Below, one piece after another: positions 27,378-35,922 of a stretch of DNA of 64,000 nucleotides (position 1 is the first letter of the stretch; each line of letters begins with the position of its first letter). The translations under genes and the position numbers were made by a program. The stretch is from Marinifilum caeruleilacunae. GTDB taxonomy: Bacteria > Bacteroidota > Bacteroidia > Bacteroidales > Marinifilaceae. The notes beneath the pieces are model-generated. The model was not told the DNA's origin. It was given only the letters and a program-made list of their open reading frames with translations, and searched no databases. Location of the stretch: positions 118,348-182,347 of the forward strand of contig NZ_RZNH01000005.1 in the NCBI RefSeq assembly GCF_013141825.1, in the 5' to 3' direction.

Positions 27378-27703
27378 GGAAAAAGCTTCGACTCCGCTCA
27401 GCTACCTTTCGGGACAGCTACCTAAGAGTTTTGAAGAGAAAAAGAACTACCAAGACTTGTAGATTCCACTAATTCATAACTGCTGACCACTGAACAATTA
27501 TTATTAATTACTCATTACTCATTACTCATTGTTCCTTCATGAAACCCCAAATTCCCACGCCGTTAAAAGCCCAACCATCAAATATCAGCTGCCAAAGCTT
27601 AGGGTTTGCGACTTGAAGCTACAAACTAACCGTTCTTTCCAGGCCATTCATCAAAGCCAGTGTGCTCTGCATATAATTATTCTTTGTTAATAGAAAATCA
27701 TAA

Positions 27704-27733
27704 TTGATAATCACTCGGATTTTATTATATTTA
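27704..27733 (+). promoter_or_regulatory. Promoter of the SPOR-like gene
   Basis: TTG (27704-27706), a 19-base spacer, TATATTTA (27726-27733; last base differs from consensus). The leader to the ATG is about 45 bases. Confidence 0.55.
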
Positions 27734-27784
27734 CTACGTATAATGCGTCCAATTTATCTCTTATACTCTATTCTATCGTAAACT

Positions 27785-28918
27785 ATGAGAAACATTTACT
27801 TCATCATTTGCTTTGTATTGTCCGTTGGAACAATAGGCTATTTCTCCCCATTTTTAGATTTGAATTTTGGCTCATCATCGGCAGGAAGTACTTCTTATGC
27901 TGTTGAGATTGCACAGTTCAAATATCCGGTTTACACCGATTATTTTGAAAAACTGGAAGGAGTAATTGAGCTAAGTGGAGATGGTGTTTTTCACTATGTT
28001 TCAGGCATTACCAAATCGAAAAAAGAAGCTGAGGATTTAAGTGAGAAAATCAGAGGAATGGGATATGAGGAGGCCAAAGTAATTGACCTGCTCGAAGAAT
28101 TCTCGGAAGAGGATCTGGCAGGGGTTGTGGATCTCGAAGCACAGGACCAAAAAGTACAGCAAAAAGAGAGTGCAAAGCAAGCCATCGCAAAATTAAGCGA
28201 TATCGATAATGCTTATTTCTATACCATCCTGTTAAAAGAATCGAAAGAAATTTTAACTGCTGATCAGTTTGCACCCTTGAAACCAAAGGCTCACAAACAA
28301 GGAGATCAGTTCTACTACCTGTACGGACGATTCGAAGATGTTGGGAATGCACAAAAATACCTGGAGGATAAGATTCGTAAGGATTATGCATCGGCCCAGT
28401 TGGTTGTAATCAACAAGGGTACTTTAATGCATGCCTCAAAAGCTAAGCCGGCAAGTGCGACTACAGCTTCTGCTTCCAATAATATGGGACGCAAAATGCG
28501 TGGCAAAGAGTATGTAGACTACTACTATGAGTTGTCGACTACAAGTTTTGCAAAAACACCGCTTTACTACATCGAAGTAGGACCTTATAATGATAAAACA
28601 GAGGCCGACGAAGCGGTTCGAAAGCTTCATGACTTGGGCTTCACGAAAGCAGGAATCAAAGATCCGAGCAAGGAAAAACGATCGGTTACCAAGCCCGATG
28701 CTGCTGCCGATGCCCATTATACCATCCAGATTTTCGCCGGCCGAAACAAAGTAAAGACCGAGCGATTCAAAATCGATGGCGTAAGCCAGTCTTACGACCA
28801 GAACGACAAGTTGTACCGCTATTTTGTAGGCGATTACGACAACTACTGGGTGTGTCGCCGCGAATTACGAGAAGTCCGCAAGCAGGGTTTTAGAGATGCG
28901 TTTATTGTGAAGTTGTGA
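27785..28918 (+). CDS. SPOR-like repeat protein
   Basis: A 377-residue exported or membrane-anchored protein. A hydrophobic N-terminal segment (residues 4-23) is followed by four SPOR-like alpha/beta units: AVEIAQFKYPVYTDYFEKLE, YFYTILLKESKEI...YLYGRFEDVGNAQKYLED, LYYIEVGPYNDKTEADEAV, and YTIQIFAGRNKVKTERF...YRYFVGDYDNY. SPOR domains commonly bind denuded peptidoglycan; these copies are divergent and binding is inferred. It has its own promoter. The stop codon lies inside a low-complexity tract (GTGAAGTTGTGATTTTGTGA), so the repeat has reached the very end of the gene. Confidence 0.78.
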   Translation: MRNIYFIICFVLSVGTIGYFSPFLDLNFGSSSAGSTSYAVEIAQFKYPVYTDYFEKLEGVIELSGDGVFHYVSGITKSKKEAEDLSEKIRGMGYEEAKVIDLLEEFSEEDLAGVVDLEAQDQKVQQKESAKQAIAKLSDIDNAYFYTILLKESKEILTADQFAPLKPKAHKQGDQFYYLYGRFEDVGNAQKYLEDKIRKDYASAQLVVINKGTLMHASKAKPASATTASASNNMGRKMRGKEYVDYYYELSTTSFAKTPLYYIEVGPYNDKTEADEAVRKLHDLGFTKAGIKDPSKEKRSVTKPDAAADAHYTIQIFAGRNKVKTERFKIDGVSQSYDQNDKLYRYFVGDYDNYWVCRRELREVRKQGFRDAFIVKL

Positions 28919-28992
28919 TTTTGTGAGTTTGTGAATTCGTGAATTTGTAATTTTGTGAATTTGTAATTTTGTGAGTTTGTGAATGAGTGAAT
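28919..28992 (+). repeat. GTGAATTTGT-type low-complexity tract after the SPOR gene
   Basis: Degenerate 8-10-base units continuing from the gene's last codons, then GAATGAGTGAATGCGTTAC. It opens the gene-free stretch 28919-29586 holding cores 7 and 8. Confidence 0.7.
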
Positions 28993-29111
28993 GCGTTACT
29001 GGCTAGCCATAGATTCGTAGGTAGCTGCTCCGAAATGCTTCGGGAGTAATCGAAGCTCAACTCTTAGGTAGCTGTCCCGAAAGGTAGCTGAGCGGAGTCG
29101 AAGCTTTCCCA

Positions 29112-29236
29112 TCGCATGAAACCATCCACAATATTAAAAGCCACCAGTTGCGATGATTAACATCATTTGTTTTTACCCAGGGTGCCACTCGTTTTGCTCA
29201 TTTGCCCTGGGCTAGAATAATATGCCCTTTCAGGGC
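29112..29236 (+). repeat. Three-hairpin repeat core, copy 7 (forward)
   Basis: ATCGCATG and TTGCGATG bracket hairpin 1; ACCCAGGGTG/TTTGCCCTGGG form hairpin 2 around CCACTCGTTTTGCTCA; GCCCTTTCAGGGC is hairpin 3. It is preceded by GGTAGCTGAGCGGAGTCGAA. Confidence 0.86.
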
Positions 29237-29324
29237 TAAAGGTAAAAATTAGCAGTTTCTCTACTTTTCCAGACTTTTAGACTATTTGACTTTTCGACTA
29301 TATGACTTTTGGACTTTCTTTTCC

Positions 29325-29429
29325 GTCGCATGCAGCAAAGCACAATAATAAAAGCCACCAGTTTTTACCCAGGGCGCCACTCGTTTCACTCATTTGCCCT
29401 GGGCTATAAATACCACGCCCTTACAGGGC
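29325..29429 (+). repeat. Truncated repeat core, copy 8 (forward, one arm deleted)
   Basis: Starts GTCGCATGCAGCAAAGC and keeps AAAGCCACCAG, but jumps directly to TTTTTACCCAGGGC: the second arm of hairpin 1 (TGCGACGATT and following bases, about 20) is missing. Hairpins 2 and 3 (GCCCTTACAGGGC) are intact. Confidence 0.82.
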
Positions 29430-29586
29430 TGAAGAATAAAACTTAGCACTTCCTTCACTCTTCAAGACTTTTCCAGACTCGTAGGTAGCTGTTCCGAAAG
29501 GTTTCAGGAGTAGTCGAAGCTCAACTCATAGGTAGCTGAGCGGAGTCGAAGCTCGACTTTTAGACCCTTCGACTTTTCGACTGCAA

Positions 29587-29622
29587 ACAAAAAAAACCAC
29601 CCCAATAAATTGAGGTGGTATT
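29587..29622 (-). terminator. Rho-independent terminator of rnpB
   Basis: On the minus strand ACCACCTCAA-TTTA-TTGGGGTGGT is followed by a run of eight T. It lies about 35 bases beyond the RNase P RNA 3' end, with the expected GC stem and U-tract. Confidence 0.8.
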
Positions 29623-29655
29623 CTTAATTACTAATTGTTCATTACTAATTAAAAA

Positions 29656-30016
29656 AGGCAAACCTATAAGCCGGGTCCTGTCCTCTTCGAAAAGAGTTTC
29701 TATCATTTATCTCGGACATTTGTTGCCAAATGCCTCTAGCAATCTACCCCCCGACATCGGCCGAGTAAGCCTACAGCTGACGGTATACTTGATCTTGCAA
29801 CACATAAGGTACACGGCTACCCATGTCACCACAGGTACCGGTGAGCTCTTACCTCACCTTTTCACCCTTACCCCAATAAATCAGGGCGGTTATTTTCTGC
29901 TCTACTACTAAGGTCTTTCAACCTTCTTCCAGTTAAGAAGTATGTTACTCTGTGTTGCCCGGACTTTCCTCTCTTTCTTGCGAAACAGCGATAGAACGGT
30001 CTGCCGGCGCGAAGAT
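29656..30016 (-). ncRNA. rnpB: RNase P RNA (bacterial type A-like)
   Basis: The catalytic RNA that removes 5' leaders from pre-tRNA. Read on the minus strand, the 5' part contains the near-universal GAGAGGAAAGTCCGGGC (P4 5' strand and neighbours), the middle contains AAGGTGAGGTAAGAGCTCACC (one base-paired hairpin with the GGTAAGAGC core shared with the E. coli RNA), and the 3' part contains AGGACCCGGCTTATAGG (P4 3' strand). Ends are approximate to about 10 bases. A terminator follows. The promoter region of the RNA overlaps the repeat module CAATTAACAATGAGCAATG. ORFs crossing this locus on the plus strand are spurious. Confidence 0.93.
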
Positions 30017-30069
30017 AGTAAATTATAATGAACAATTATCAATTAACAATGAGCAATGAACAATTAATA

Positions 30070-30099
30070 ATGAGTGAATGAGTGAATGAGTGAATGGGT
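30070..30099 (+). repeat. Octamer array (GAATGAGT)n upstream of rnpB
   Basis: TGAGTGAATGAGTGAATGAG followed by TGAATGGGTA. It sits just upstream of rnpB in RNA orientation. Confidence 0.75.
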
Positions 30100-30213
30100 A
30101 ACTGGCTAGCCATAGATTCGTAGGTAGCTGCTCCAAAATGCTTCGGGAGTAGTCGAAGCTCAACTCTTAGGTAGCTGTCCCGAAAGGTAGCTGAGCGGAG
30201 TCGAAGCTTTCCC

Positions 30214-30338
30214 GTCGCATGCAGCAAAGCACAATAATAAAAGCCACCAGTTGCGACGATTCCAAGCTTTGTCTTATCCCAGGGTGACATTCGCTGTGCT
30301 CATTTGCCCTGGACTGAAGTAGTATGCCCTTTCAGGGC
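30214..30338 (+). repeat. Three-hairpin repeat core, copy 9 (forward)
   Basis: GTCGCATGCAGCAAAGC with TTGCGACG; CCCAGGGTGACATTCGCTGT and TTTGCCCTGG; GCCCTTTCAGGGC. It is flanked by GGTAGCTGAGCGGAGTCGAA on the left and GTAGTTCCTGCACTTTTCAA on the right. Confidence 0.86.
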
Positions 30339-30386
30339 GAAGCATAAAGCTTTAGTAGTTCCTGCACTTTTCAAGACATTTTCGTG

Positions 30387-30425
30387 TGAATGGGTGAATG
30401 AGTGAATGAGTGAATGAGTGAATGC
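30387..30425 (+). repeat. Octamer array (GTGAATGA)n
   Basis: Five consecutive 8-base units from GTGAATGGGTGAATGAG to GTGAATGCG, followed by the shared module TTACTGGCTAGCCATAGATT also seen at about 28997 and 30100. Confidence 0.78.
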
Positions 30426-30730
30426 GTTACTGGCTAGCCATAGATTCGTAGGTTGCTTCCCCAAAGGACTTCGGGAGTAGTCGAAGCTCAACTCTTAGGT
30501 AGCTGAGCGGAGTCGAAGCTCGACTTTTTTAACCTACCAGACCCTACAAGAAGGCATAAAAGTTTGTTTTTGTTTCCGATTTACGAATGGAAATTATTGG
30601 AATCCGAGAAAAGGAAGCTTAAAAAGACAATTTTAGTGTAGAATTATTTATTCAGTTTGGCAAAAAAAGCATCCTGTAATCGTCAGAAGTACAGCCTATT
30701 AAAGATAATTATTGAAATTTTATTAGGGTG

Positions 30731-30764
30731 ATTGTAAAATAAAACGGTGTAATTGTAAAATAAA
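30731..30764 (+). promoter_or_regulatory. Direct repeat ATTGTAAAATAAA, 21 bases apart, upstream of the polysaccharide locus
   Basis: ATTGTAAAATAAA occurs exactly at 30731-30743 and 30752-30764, i.e. two helical turns apart. A second repeated string TTTGATGAAA occurs at 30765-30774 and 30867-30876. Both precede the promoter at 30901. They look like protein-binding sites; no regulator can be named. Confidence 0.35.
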
Positions 30765-30900
30765 TTTGATGAAAGCGACGCAACCGTTTGCACAATCTCT
30801 AATCTAATAGCTGACAGGACTATCTATGATAAAATACGAATAAATTAGTGTGAAATAACGGTTAGGTTTGATGAAAAAAAAAACTTGACACATTTGACAC

Positions 30901-30931
30901 TTGCATTTCGTAAAATAAGCGCTTATTTTTG
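30901..30931 (+). promoter_or_regulatory. Promoter of the first polysaccharide gene, with an 18-bp palindrome over the -7 box
   Basis: TTGC (30901-30904), a 19-base spacer and TATTTTTG (30924-30931). A perfect palindrome AAAATAAGCGCTTATTTT occupies 30912-30929 and covers most of the -7 element, so a bound protein would block it. Tandem TTGACA copies (30885-30890, 30894-30899) lie immediately upstream. The leader to ATG 30987 is about 50 bases. Confidence 0.65.
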
Positions 30932-30986
30932 TCAAGCTAACTTTATGTGTCTTAAACACACACTACACTACTATAAATTGTTTATT

Positions 30987-32942
30987 ATGACTTTACCGAA
31001 AATTAACATTTTTGACAAGACAACACCACGCTGGATTGTGTTCGTGATTGACTTGGCTATAAGTTTGGTTTCGATTTCTGCTGCTTATCTTTTGCGTTAT
31101 AATTTCGATTTTACGAATGTGAATTTAAATTCTGCAAAGGTAATTATTCCTCTCTTTGTTGTCTTCAGGGCATTAACTTTTTTGTATGGAGGAACCTATA
31201 CCGGAATTGTTCGCTACACGAGCTCGAAGGATGCAGAAAGAATATTTGTAGTAGTTTCCATTGGTTCAGCACTTTTTACATTGCTGAATGTGTTGAGCTT
31301 CGTTGCAAGAGATGGAATGTTTATCGTTCCTTTTTCCATAGTAATTATTGAATATATTGCTGTGGTCTTTCTAATGACCAGTAGTCGTATCATATTTAAA
31401 GCCATTTATAATAGGTACCTTACCCGATCCAAAATTCGTGAGAATGTATTGATTTACGGTAGCGATGAATTTGGTATCATGGCAAAGCATGCTTTGGATA
31501 GCAGTAGCGATGTGAATAGCTTTGTTGTAGCTTTTATTGACCACAACAATAAGAAAGTGGGAAGTAAGCTGGAAAATGTAAAAATATATAGCACTTCTGA
31601 TCTGGAAGAGTTAATCCAGAAAGAAGAGGTAGATAAAGTAATTATTGCCAAGAAGGATTTAACTGCCGCTCAGAAAAGTGAAGTGGTTGAGAAGTGCCTT
31701 GAATTCAATGTGAAAGTTTGGGAGGTGCCAAAGTTTGAGAGTTGGGTGAATGGTGAGTTGAGCGTGAAGCAGATTCGTGCCATTAAAATTGAAGACTTGC
31801 TGGAGCGTGATCCAATTAAACTGGATTGGGATCAAATCAACGAGCAGGTAAATAACAAAACGGTATTGGTAACAGGTGCTGCAGGTTCCATTGGATCTGA
31901 GATGGTACGACAAGTAGCACGTTTTTCTCCAAAGTGTATTGTTTTGTTCGACCAAGCTGAGTCTCCACTATATGATATAGAATTGTCCTTAAAAGAAGAA
32001 TTGAACTTCTTCAATGCAGAAATTGTGATTGGTGATATTCGAGACAAGGAGAGAACCCAAAGAATGTTTGAGGTTTATAAACCCGACTTGGTATATCATG
32101 CTGCAGCATACAAGCATGTACCAATGATGGAAAATAATCCTTCTGAGGCGATCAAAACTAATGTGTTGGGAACTAAAAATATTGCAGATCTGTCCTTGGA
32201 GTTTGGTATTGAGCGTTTTGTAATGGTATCAACGGATAAAGCCGTGAACCCAACCAATGTGATGGGGGCTTCCAAGCGTATTGCTGAGATTTACACCCAG
32301 ACTTTGAATCGTCCTGGTGTGAAAACACACTTTATTACCACTCGTTTTGGAAATGTATTGGGGTCTAATGGTTCTGTTATCCCTAGATTTAAAGCACAGA
32401 TTGATAAAGGAGGTCCTGTTACGGTAACGCATCCTGAAATTACGAGATATTTTATGACCATTCCAGAGGCTTGTCAGTTGGTGATGCAGGCAGGTGCAAT
32501 TGGTTCAGGAGGTAAGATTTTCATCTTCGATATGGGAAGATCGGTGAAGATTGCTGATTTGGCCTACAAGATGATTAAGTTGAGTGGTTTGAAGTTGGGT
32601 ACAGATATACAGGTTCAGTTTTCAGGCTTGCGACCAGGAGAAAAGTTGTACGAGGAGCTGTTGAATGTGAAAGAAAATACTGTGCCTACTAAGCATCCAC
32701 GAATTATGGTTGCTAAAGTGAGAGAATATGAGCAGGTGGAAGTGCAATTGTTGATTGAGCAGTTCTACTCCATACTTGATTCAAATGATAACTTTAAGAT
32801 TGTAGCTCATATGAAAAGCATTGTTCCTGAATTTAAATCGATGAATTCGATATACGAACAATTGGATAAAAACTATGTTTCCAAGACTAAGTTAGTCGGG
32901 GAGCAAGGTGTTTCTAAAGAGATCAAAGAATTGTTGAATTAA
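30987..32942 (+). CDS. Membrane-bound nucleoside-diphosphate-sugar 4,6-dehydratase (WbpM/PglF/CapD type)
   Basis: A 651-residue protein. The N-terminal third has four hydrophobic segments (WIVFVIDLAISLVSISAAYL and three more), then a CoA-binding/NAD-like domain (YGSDEFGIMA) and a C-terminal extended SDR domain with LVTGAAGSIGSEM (NAD loop at about 296-303) and catalytic region NVMGASK, in which Met426 replaces the usual Tyr while Lys430 is kept, as in UDP-GlcNAc 4,6-dehydratases. These enzymes start bacillosamine, QuiNAc or FucNAc-type synthesis. The start at ATG 30987 is preferred because the promoter lies inside the longer frame. It forms its own transcription unit ended by a strong terminator. 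Confidence 0.92.
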   Translation: MTLPKINIFDKTTPRWIVFVIDLAISLVSISAAYLLRYNFDFTNVNLNSAKVIIPLFVVFRALTFLYGGTYTGIVRYTSSKDAERIFVVVSIGSALFTLLNVLSFVARDGMFIVPFSIVIIEYIAVVFLMTSSRIIFKAIYNRYLTRSKIRENVLIYGSDEFGIMAKHALDSSSDVNSFVVAFIDHNNKKVGSKLENVKIYSTSDLEELIQKEEVDKVIIAKKDLTAAQKSEVVEKCLEFNVKVWEVPKFESWVNGELSVKQIRAIKIEDLLERDPIKLDWDQINEQVNNKTVLVTGAAGSIGSEMVRQVARFSPKCIVLFDQAESPLYDIELSLKEELNFFNAEIVIGDIRDKERTQRMFEVYKPDLVYHAAAYKHVPMMENNPSEAIKTNVLGTKNIADLSLEFGIERFVMVSTDKAVNPTNVMGASKRIAEIYTQTLNRPGVKTHFITTRFGNVLGSNGSVIPRFKAQIDKGGPVTVTHPEITRYFMTIPEACQLVMQAGAIGSGGKIFIFDMGRSVKIADLAYKMIKLSGLKLGTDIQVQFSGLRPGEKLYEELLNVKENTVPTKHPRIMVAKVREYEQVEVQLLIEQFYSILDSNDNFKIVAHMKSIVPEFKSMNSIYEQLDKNYVSKTKLVGEQGVSKEIKELLN

Positions 32943-32963
32943 TAAGATAAATTCTATCATTAT

Positions 32964-33000
32964 AAAAGCTGTTTTGTGATTGGCAAAACAGCTTTTCTTT
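32964..33000 (+). terminator. Rho-independent terminator after the 4,6-dehydratase gene
   Basis: AAAAGCTGTTTTG and CAAAACAGCTTTT form a 13-bp perfect stem around TGATTGG, followed by CTTTTG. It lies 21 bases past the stop. Confidence 0.8.
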
Positions 33001-33030
33001 TGATTATCAGCCTGTAATACTGGCTTATTA

Positions 33031-33163
33031 AAACTTGGCACATTTGGCAGCTTTTGATTTGAAATATTCTTGTTAGTATTGCACGGCAAAAAGTGTTCGA
33101 AAGTCGAATAGTCTAAAGGTCTAAAGGGCGAGCTTCGACTCCGCTCAGCTACCTAGGAGTTGA
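33031..33163 (+). repeat. AAACTTGGCA box and repeat fragment in the 32943-33461 gap
   Basis: AAACTTGGCACATTTGGCA (33031-33049) resembles the double box upstream of the locus (30881-30899) and an inverted one at 59230-59204. At 33100-33163 a satellite fragment without a core appears: GTCGAATAGTCTAAAGG and GAGCTTCGACTCCGCTCAGC. The rest of the 519-base gap shows only a terminator and the next promoter. Confidence 0.55.
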
Positions 33164-33345
33164 GTTTGGGCTGGAGGAGAATTTTTTCTTGCAAGTCTTG
33201 AAGCTGGTGGCTGAATGCTGAGTGCTGAATACTGTTTATGGCAATTTGTGGGGCGTGTTTAGTGTTTGACTTTTGTGTGAAAAATATGTTAGTAAAATAA
33301 ACAATAAAACAGTCGTGAAAATTAGGGATTTGTACGGCAGTTTTT

Positions 33346-33353
33346 TATTTTTG
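33346..33353 (+). promoter_or_regulatory. -7 box for the export/chain-length operon
   Basis: TATTTTTG, an exact TAnnTTTG match, about 110 bases before ATG 33462, after the preceding gene's terminator. The -33 element is not clear. It implies a second transcription unit from the Wza-like gene onward. Confidence 0.5.
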
Positions 33354-33461
33354 CGCAACCGTGAAAAACTTTGATCATGTAAAAGTGGGGTTTTGTCAAA
33401 GCTAAGCGGTATGGAAAGAATAATAAGAGAAAAACCAAAGCATATCTAATAGATTAAAATT

Positions 33462-35888
33462 ATGATTCGATTGTTTCGAAAAAGTTTTTGGTTGGTTTTT
33501 GTATTCACAATGAGCGTGCAGGCTATTGTGGCCCAAAATACAAATATCAATCCTGCTACTGTAAATGTAAATGAATTAAGCGACGCACAGATTGAAAGAA
33601 TTATTTCCGAAATGGAAAAGAATGGCATGAGCCTGGAAGAGGCCATGGCTTTGGCGCGCGCGCGAGGTGCTTCGCAGGTGCAAATCGACCAGATGATTCA
33701 ACGCATCAACGAGTACAAGATGAAGCAACAGTTTGGCGATTCATCAGATGCCAATAAAGATCTTGCGGCAGAAATTGCTCCAGAAGAAGAGATGTCTGAA
33801 AAAGTTGAATTCGAAGCCACAGAAAAGAACCAGGAAATTTTTGGTTTTCACTTTTTCAATTCAGAAAATTTAAGTTTTGCGCCAAATGTGGATGTGCCGG
33901 TTTCAGACTCCTATGCTTTGGGTGTTGGAGATGAGGTGAGTATATCTGTTTATGGTGCATCTCAGCAAACCTACCTCTTAATGGTTCAAAAAAATGGTTC
34001 CGTGATTATTCCTGATTTGGGTCCTGTCAATGTATATGGAATGAGCTTTGCTGAAGCCTCTAAAAAAATCAAATCAAGACTGACTTCCATTTACAATGGA
34101 ATGAGTGGGGATCAGCCCAATACCTTTGCAGATGTTAGTTTGGGTGCCTTAAAAGGAGTAAAGGTGAATGTAATTGGTGAGGTGAATCTGCCGGGAACTT
34201 ACTCCTTACCTGCTACCGCATCAGTATTCAATGCATTGTACCTGGCGGGTGGACCCAACGAAAATGGATCATTCCGTGTGATCGATTTGATTCGTGATGG
34301 CAAAGTAATCAATTCGGTAGATGTGTATGCCTACCTGGTTGATGGCAAAACACAAAGCAATGTGCAGTTACGAGACCAGGATGTGGTAATGGTTCGTCCC
34401 TATGTAAACCGCATTAAAATGGCTGGTGAGTTCAAACGTACTGGTTTGTTCGAGGCGAAAGAGGGTGAATTGGTAGCCGATATCCTGCGTTATGCAGGTG
34501 GTTTTACCGATAAGGCTTATACCCACCGTTTGGATTTGTACAGAAACAATAGCCGTACTCTAAGTTTTGTAGATGTATCGGCTGATAAATACAAGGAAGT
34601 AATCTTGATGAATGGTGATTCCATTCTGGCAGGTGCAGTAACAGAACGATTTGAAAATCGCATCAGCATTGCCGGTGCAGTTTATCGCCCTGGCGATTAT
34701 CAGCTGTACGACGGGATGAAGCTTTCCGAGCTGATCGCAAAAGCAGAAGGTTTGAAAGAAGAAGCCTTTATGGAGCGTGGTGTAATTACGCGCAAACAAA
34801 AAGATCTGAGTTTGGAAGCCATTTCCTTTTCGGTTCGCGATGTAGTGAATGGAAAGGCAGATGTGGAATTGCAACGAGAAGATCGTGTGCAGATTTCATC
34901 CATTTTTGACTTGCGTGAAGCACGTACGGTTGAAATTGTAGGAGAAGTTCAGTTTCCTGGAACTTATGCCTGGGCAGAGAACATGAAAATTGCCGACCTG
35001 ATTTTCCAGGCTGGTGGTTTCCTTGAGAATGCAGAGGTGAGCAGTGTTGAGGTGAGTCGTGTATTGGACTATGACGAAACCAAGGAGCTAACCAAATCAT
35101 TACTACACACCTTTCAATATGGATTGGATAGAAACCTGAAGCTGGATGCAGAAGGTGCTGCCTTTACTTTGAACGCCTTCGATAAGGTCTACATTCGTCG
35201 TGCACCTGGTTACCGTCCACAATCTACCATCAGCATACAAGGAGAGGTGAAATATGCCGGAGATTATGGAATTACCCGTAAGGATGAAAAAATCTCAGAT
35301 CTGATCCGAAGGGCAGGAGGCATCACCACAGAAGCCTACATCAAAGGAGCTTCTTTACGCAGAAGAATTGAATTGTCTGATGCAGAATACCAGGCCAAAT
35401 TAGCCATTGCCCTACAAGATACCACCATGAATGCAGAAGATGTAGAAAGGGTGCAATATCAAATTGTAGGAATTGATTTGCCAAAGATTATGGCTCAACC
35501 CGGGTGTATAGAAGATATACATGTATTAGAAGGTGATCAATTGATGGTGCCATCCAAATTGGAGACGGTTATGGTGTCAGGTTCGGTTTTGAATCCTGTC
35601 GCTCATACTTTTACCACTAAGAAAAAAGCAAAAGAATACATTTTGGCCTCGGGTGGTTTTGCGCAGAGAGCGAAAAAAGGAAAAGTATATGTTTTGTATG
35701 CCAATGGAACAACCGCTGCTACTAAAGGAGGATTATTTGGAAGACGTTTTCCAAAAATTGAACCTGGCTGTGAAATCATTGTGCCTGAAAAACCAGAGGT
35801 GGATAAGGCGGCCAATGCAAGTAAATGGTTGGCATTTACTTCTACTTTGGCAAGTTTGATAACGGCAATTGCTGTTGCTACGAGATAA
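33462..35888 (+). CDS. SLBB-domain polysaccharide export protein (Wza-like)
   Basis: An 808-residue outer-membrane export protein. A signal peptide (1-25, ending VAQN) is followed by an Asn/Glu-rich helical lead-in (about 30-100), a Poly_export domain (DEVSISVYGASQQTYLLMVQ) and a string of about six SLBB domains (for example VNVIGEVNLPGTYSLPAT, VEIVGEVQFPGTYAWAEN, ISIQGEVKYAGDYGI). A hydrophobic segment close to the C-terminus (WLAFTSTLASLITAIAVA) may be the outer-membrane helix or an anchor. It is much longer than E. coli Wza (about 380), as usual in Bacteroidota. It should form the export channel for the polymer made by the downstream locus. Followed after 34 bases by the Wzz gene. Confidence 0.92.
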   Translation: MIRLFRKSFWLVFVFTMSVQAIVAQNTNINPATVNVNELSDAQIERIISEMEKNGMSLEEAMALARARGASQVQIDQMIQRINEYKMKQQFGDSSDANKDLAAEIAPEEEMSEKVEFEATEKNQEIFGFHFFNSENLSFAPNVDVPVSDSYALGVGDEVSISVYGASQQTYLLMVQKNGSVIIPDLGPVNVYGMSFAEASKKIKSRLTSIYNGMSGDQPNTFADVSLGALKGVKVNVIGEVNLPGTYSLPATASVFNALYLAGGPNENGSFRVIDLIRDGKVINSVDVYAYLVDGKTQSNVQLRDQDVVMVRPYVNRIKMAGEFKRTGLFEAKEGELVADILRYAGGFTDKAYTHRLDLYRNNSRTLSFVDVSADKYKEVILMNGDSILAGAVTERFENRISIAGAVYRPGDYQLYDGMKLSELIAKAEGLKEEAFMERGVITRKQKDLSLEAISFSVRDVVNGKADVELQREDRVQISSIFDLREARTVEIVGEVQFPGTYAWAENMKIADLIFQAGGFLENAEVSSVEVSRVLDYDETKELTKSLLHTFQYGLDRNLKLDAEGAAFTLNAFDKVYIRRAPGYRPQSTISIQGEVKYAGDYGITRKDEKISDLIRRAGGITTEAYIKGASLRRRIELSDAEYQAKLAIALQDTTMNAEDVERVQYQIVGIDLPKIMAQPGCIEDIHVLEGDQLMVPSKLETVMVSGSVLNPVAHTFTTKKKAKEYILASGGFAQRAKKGKVYVLYANGTTAATKGGLFGRRFPKIEPGCEIIVPEKPEVDKAANASKWLAFTSTLASLITAIAVATR

Positions 35889-35922
35889 ATGTGTAAATAT
35901 AATTTGAGAATAGCTTAATACA

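Noticed and set aside
29615-29911. 98-codon plus-strand ORF over the RNase P RNA locus
   Set aside because: It overlaps the conserved P4 strands and the terminator of rnpB, which have a clear RNA explanation on the other strand.
20772-30500. Insertion sequence or integron origin of the repeats
   Set aside because: No transposase or integrase ORF, no target-site duplications seen, and both orientations of the core are embedded in satellites rather than bounded by terminal inverted repeats. A genome-wide search for the mobiliser is still needed.
30885-30986. Longer start of the membrane 4,6-dehydratase
   Set aside because: The extension contains the promoter and palindrome, so translation cannot begin there if the promoter is used.
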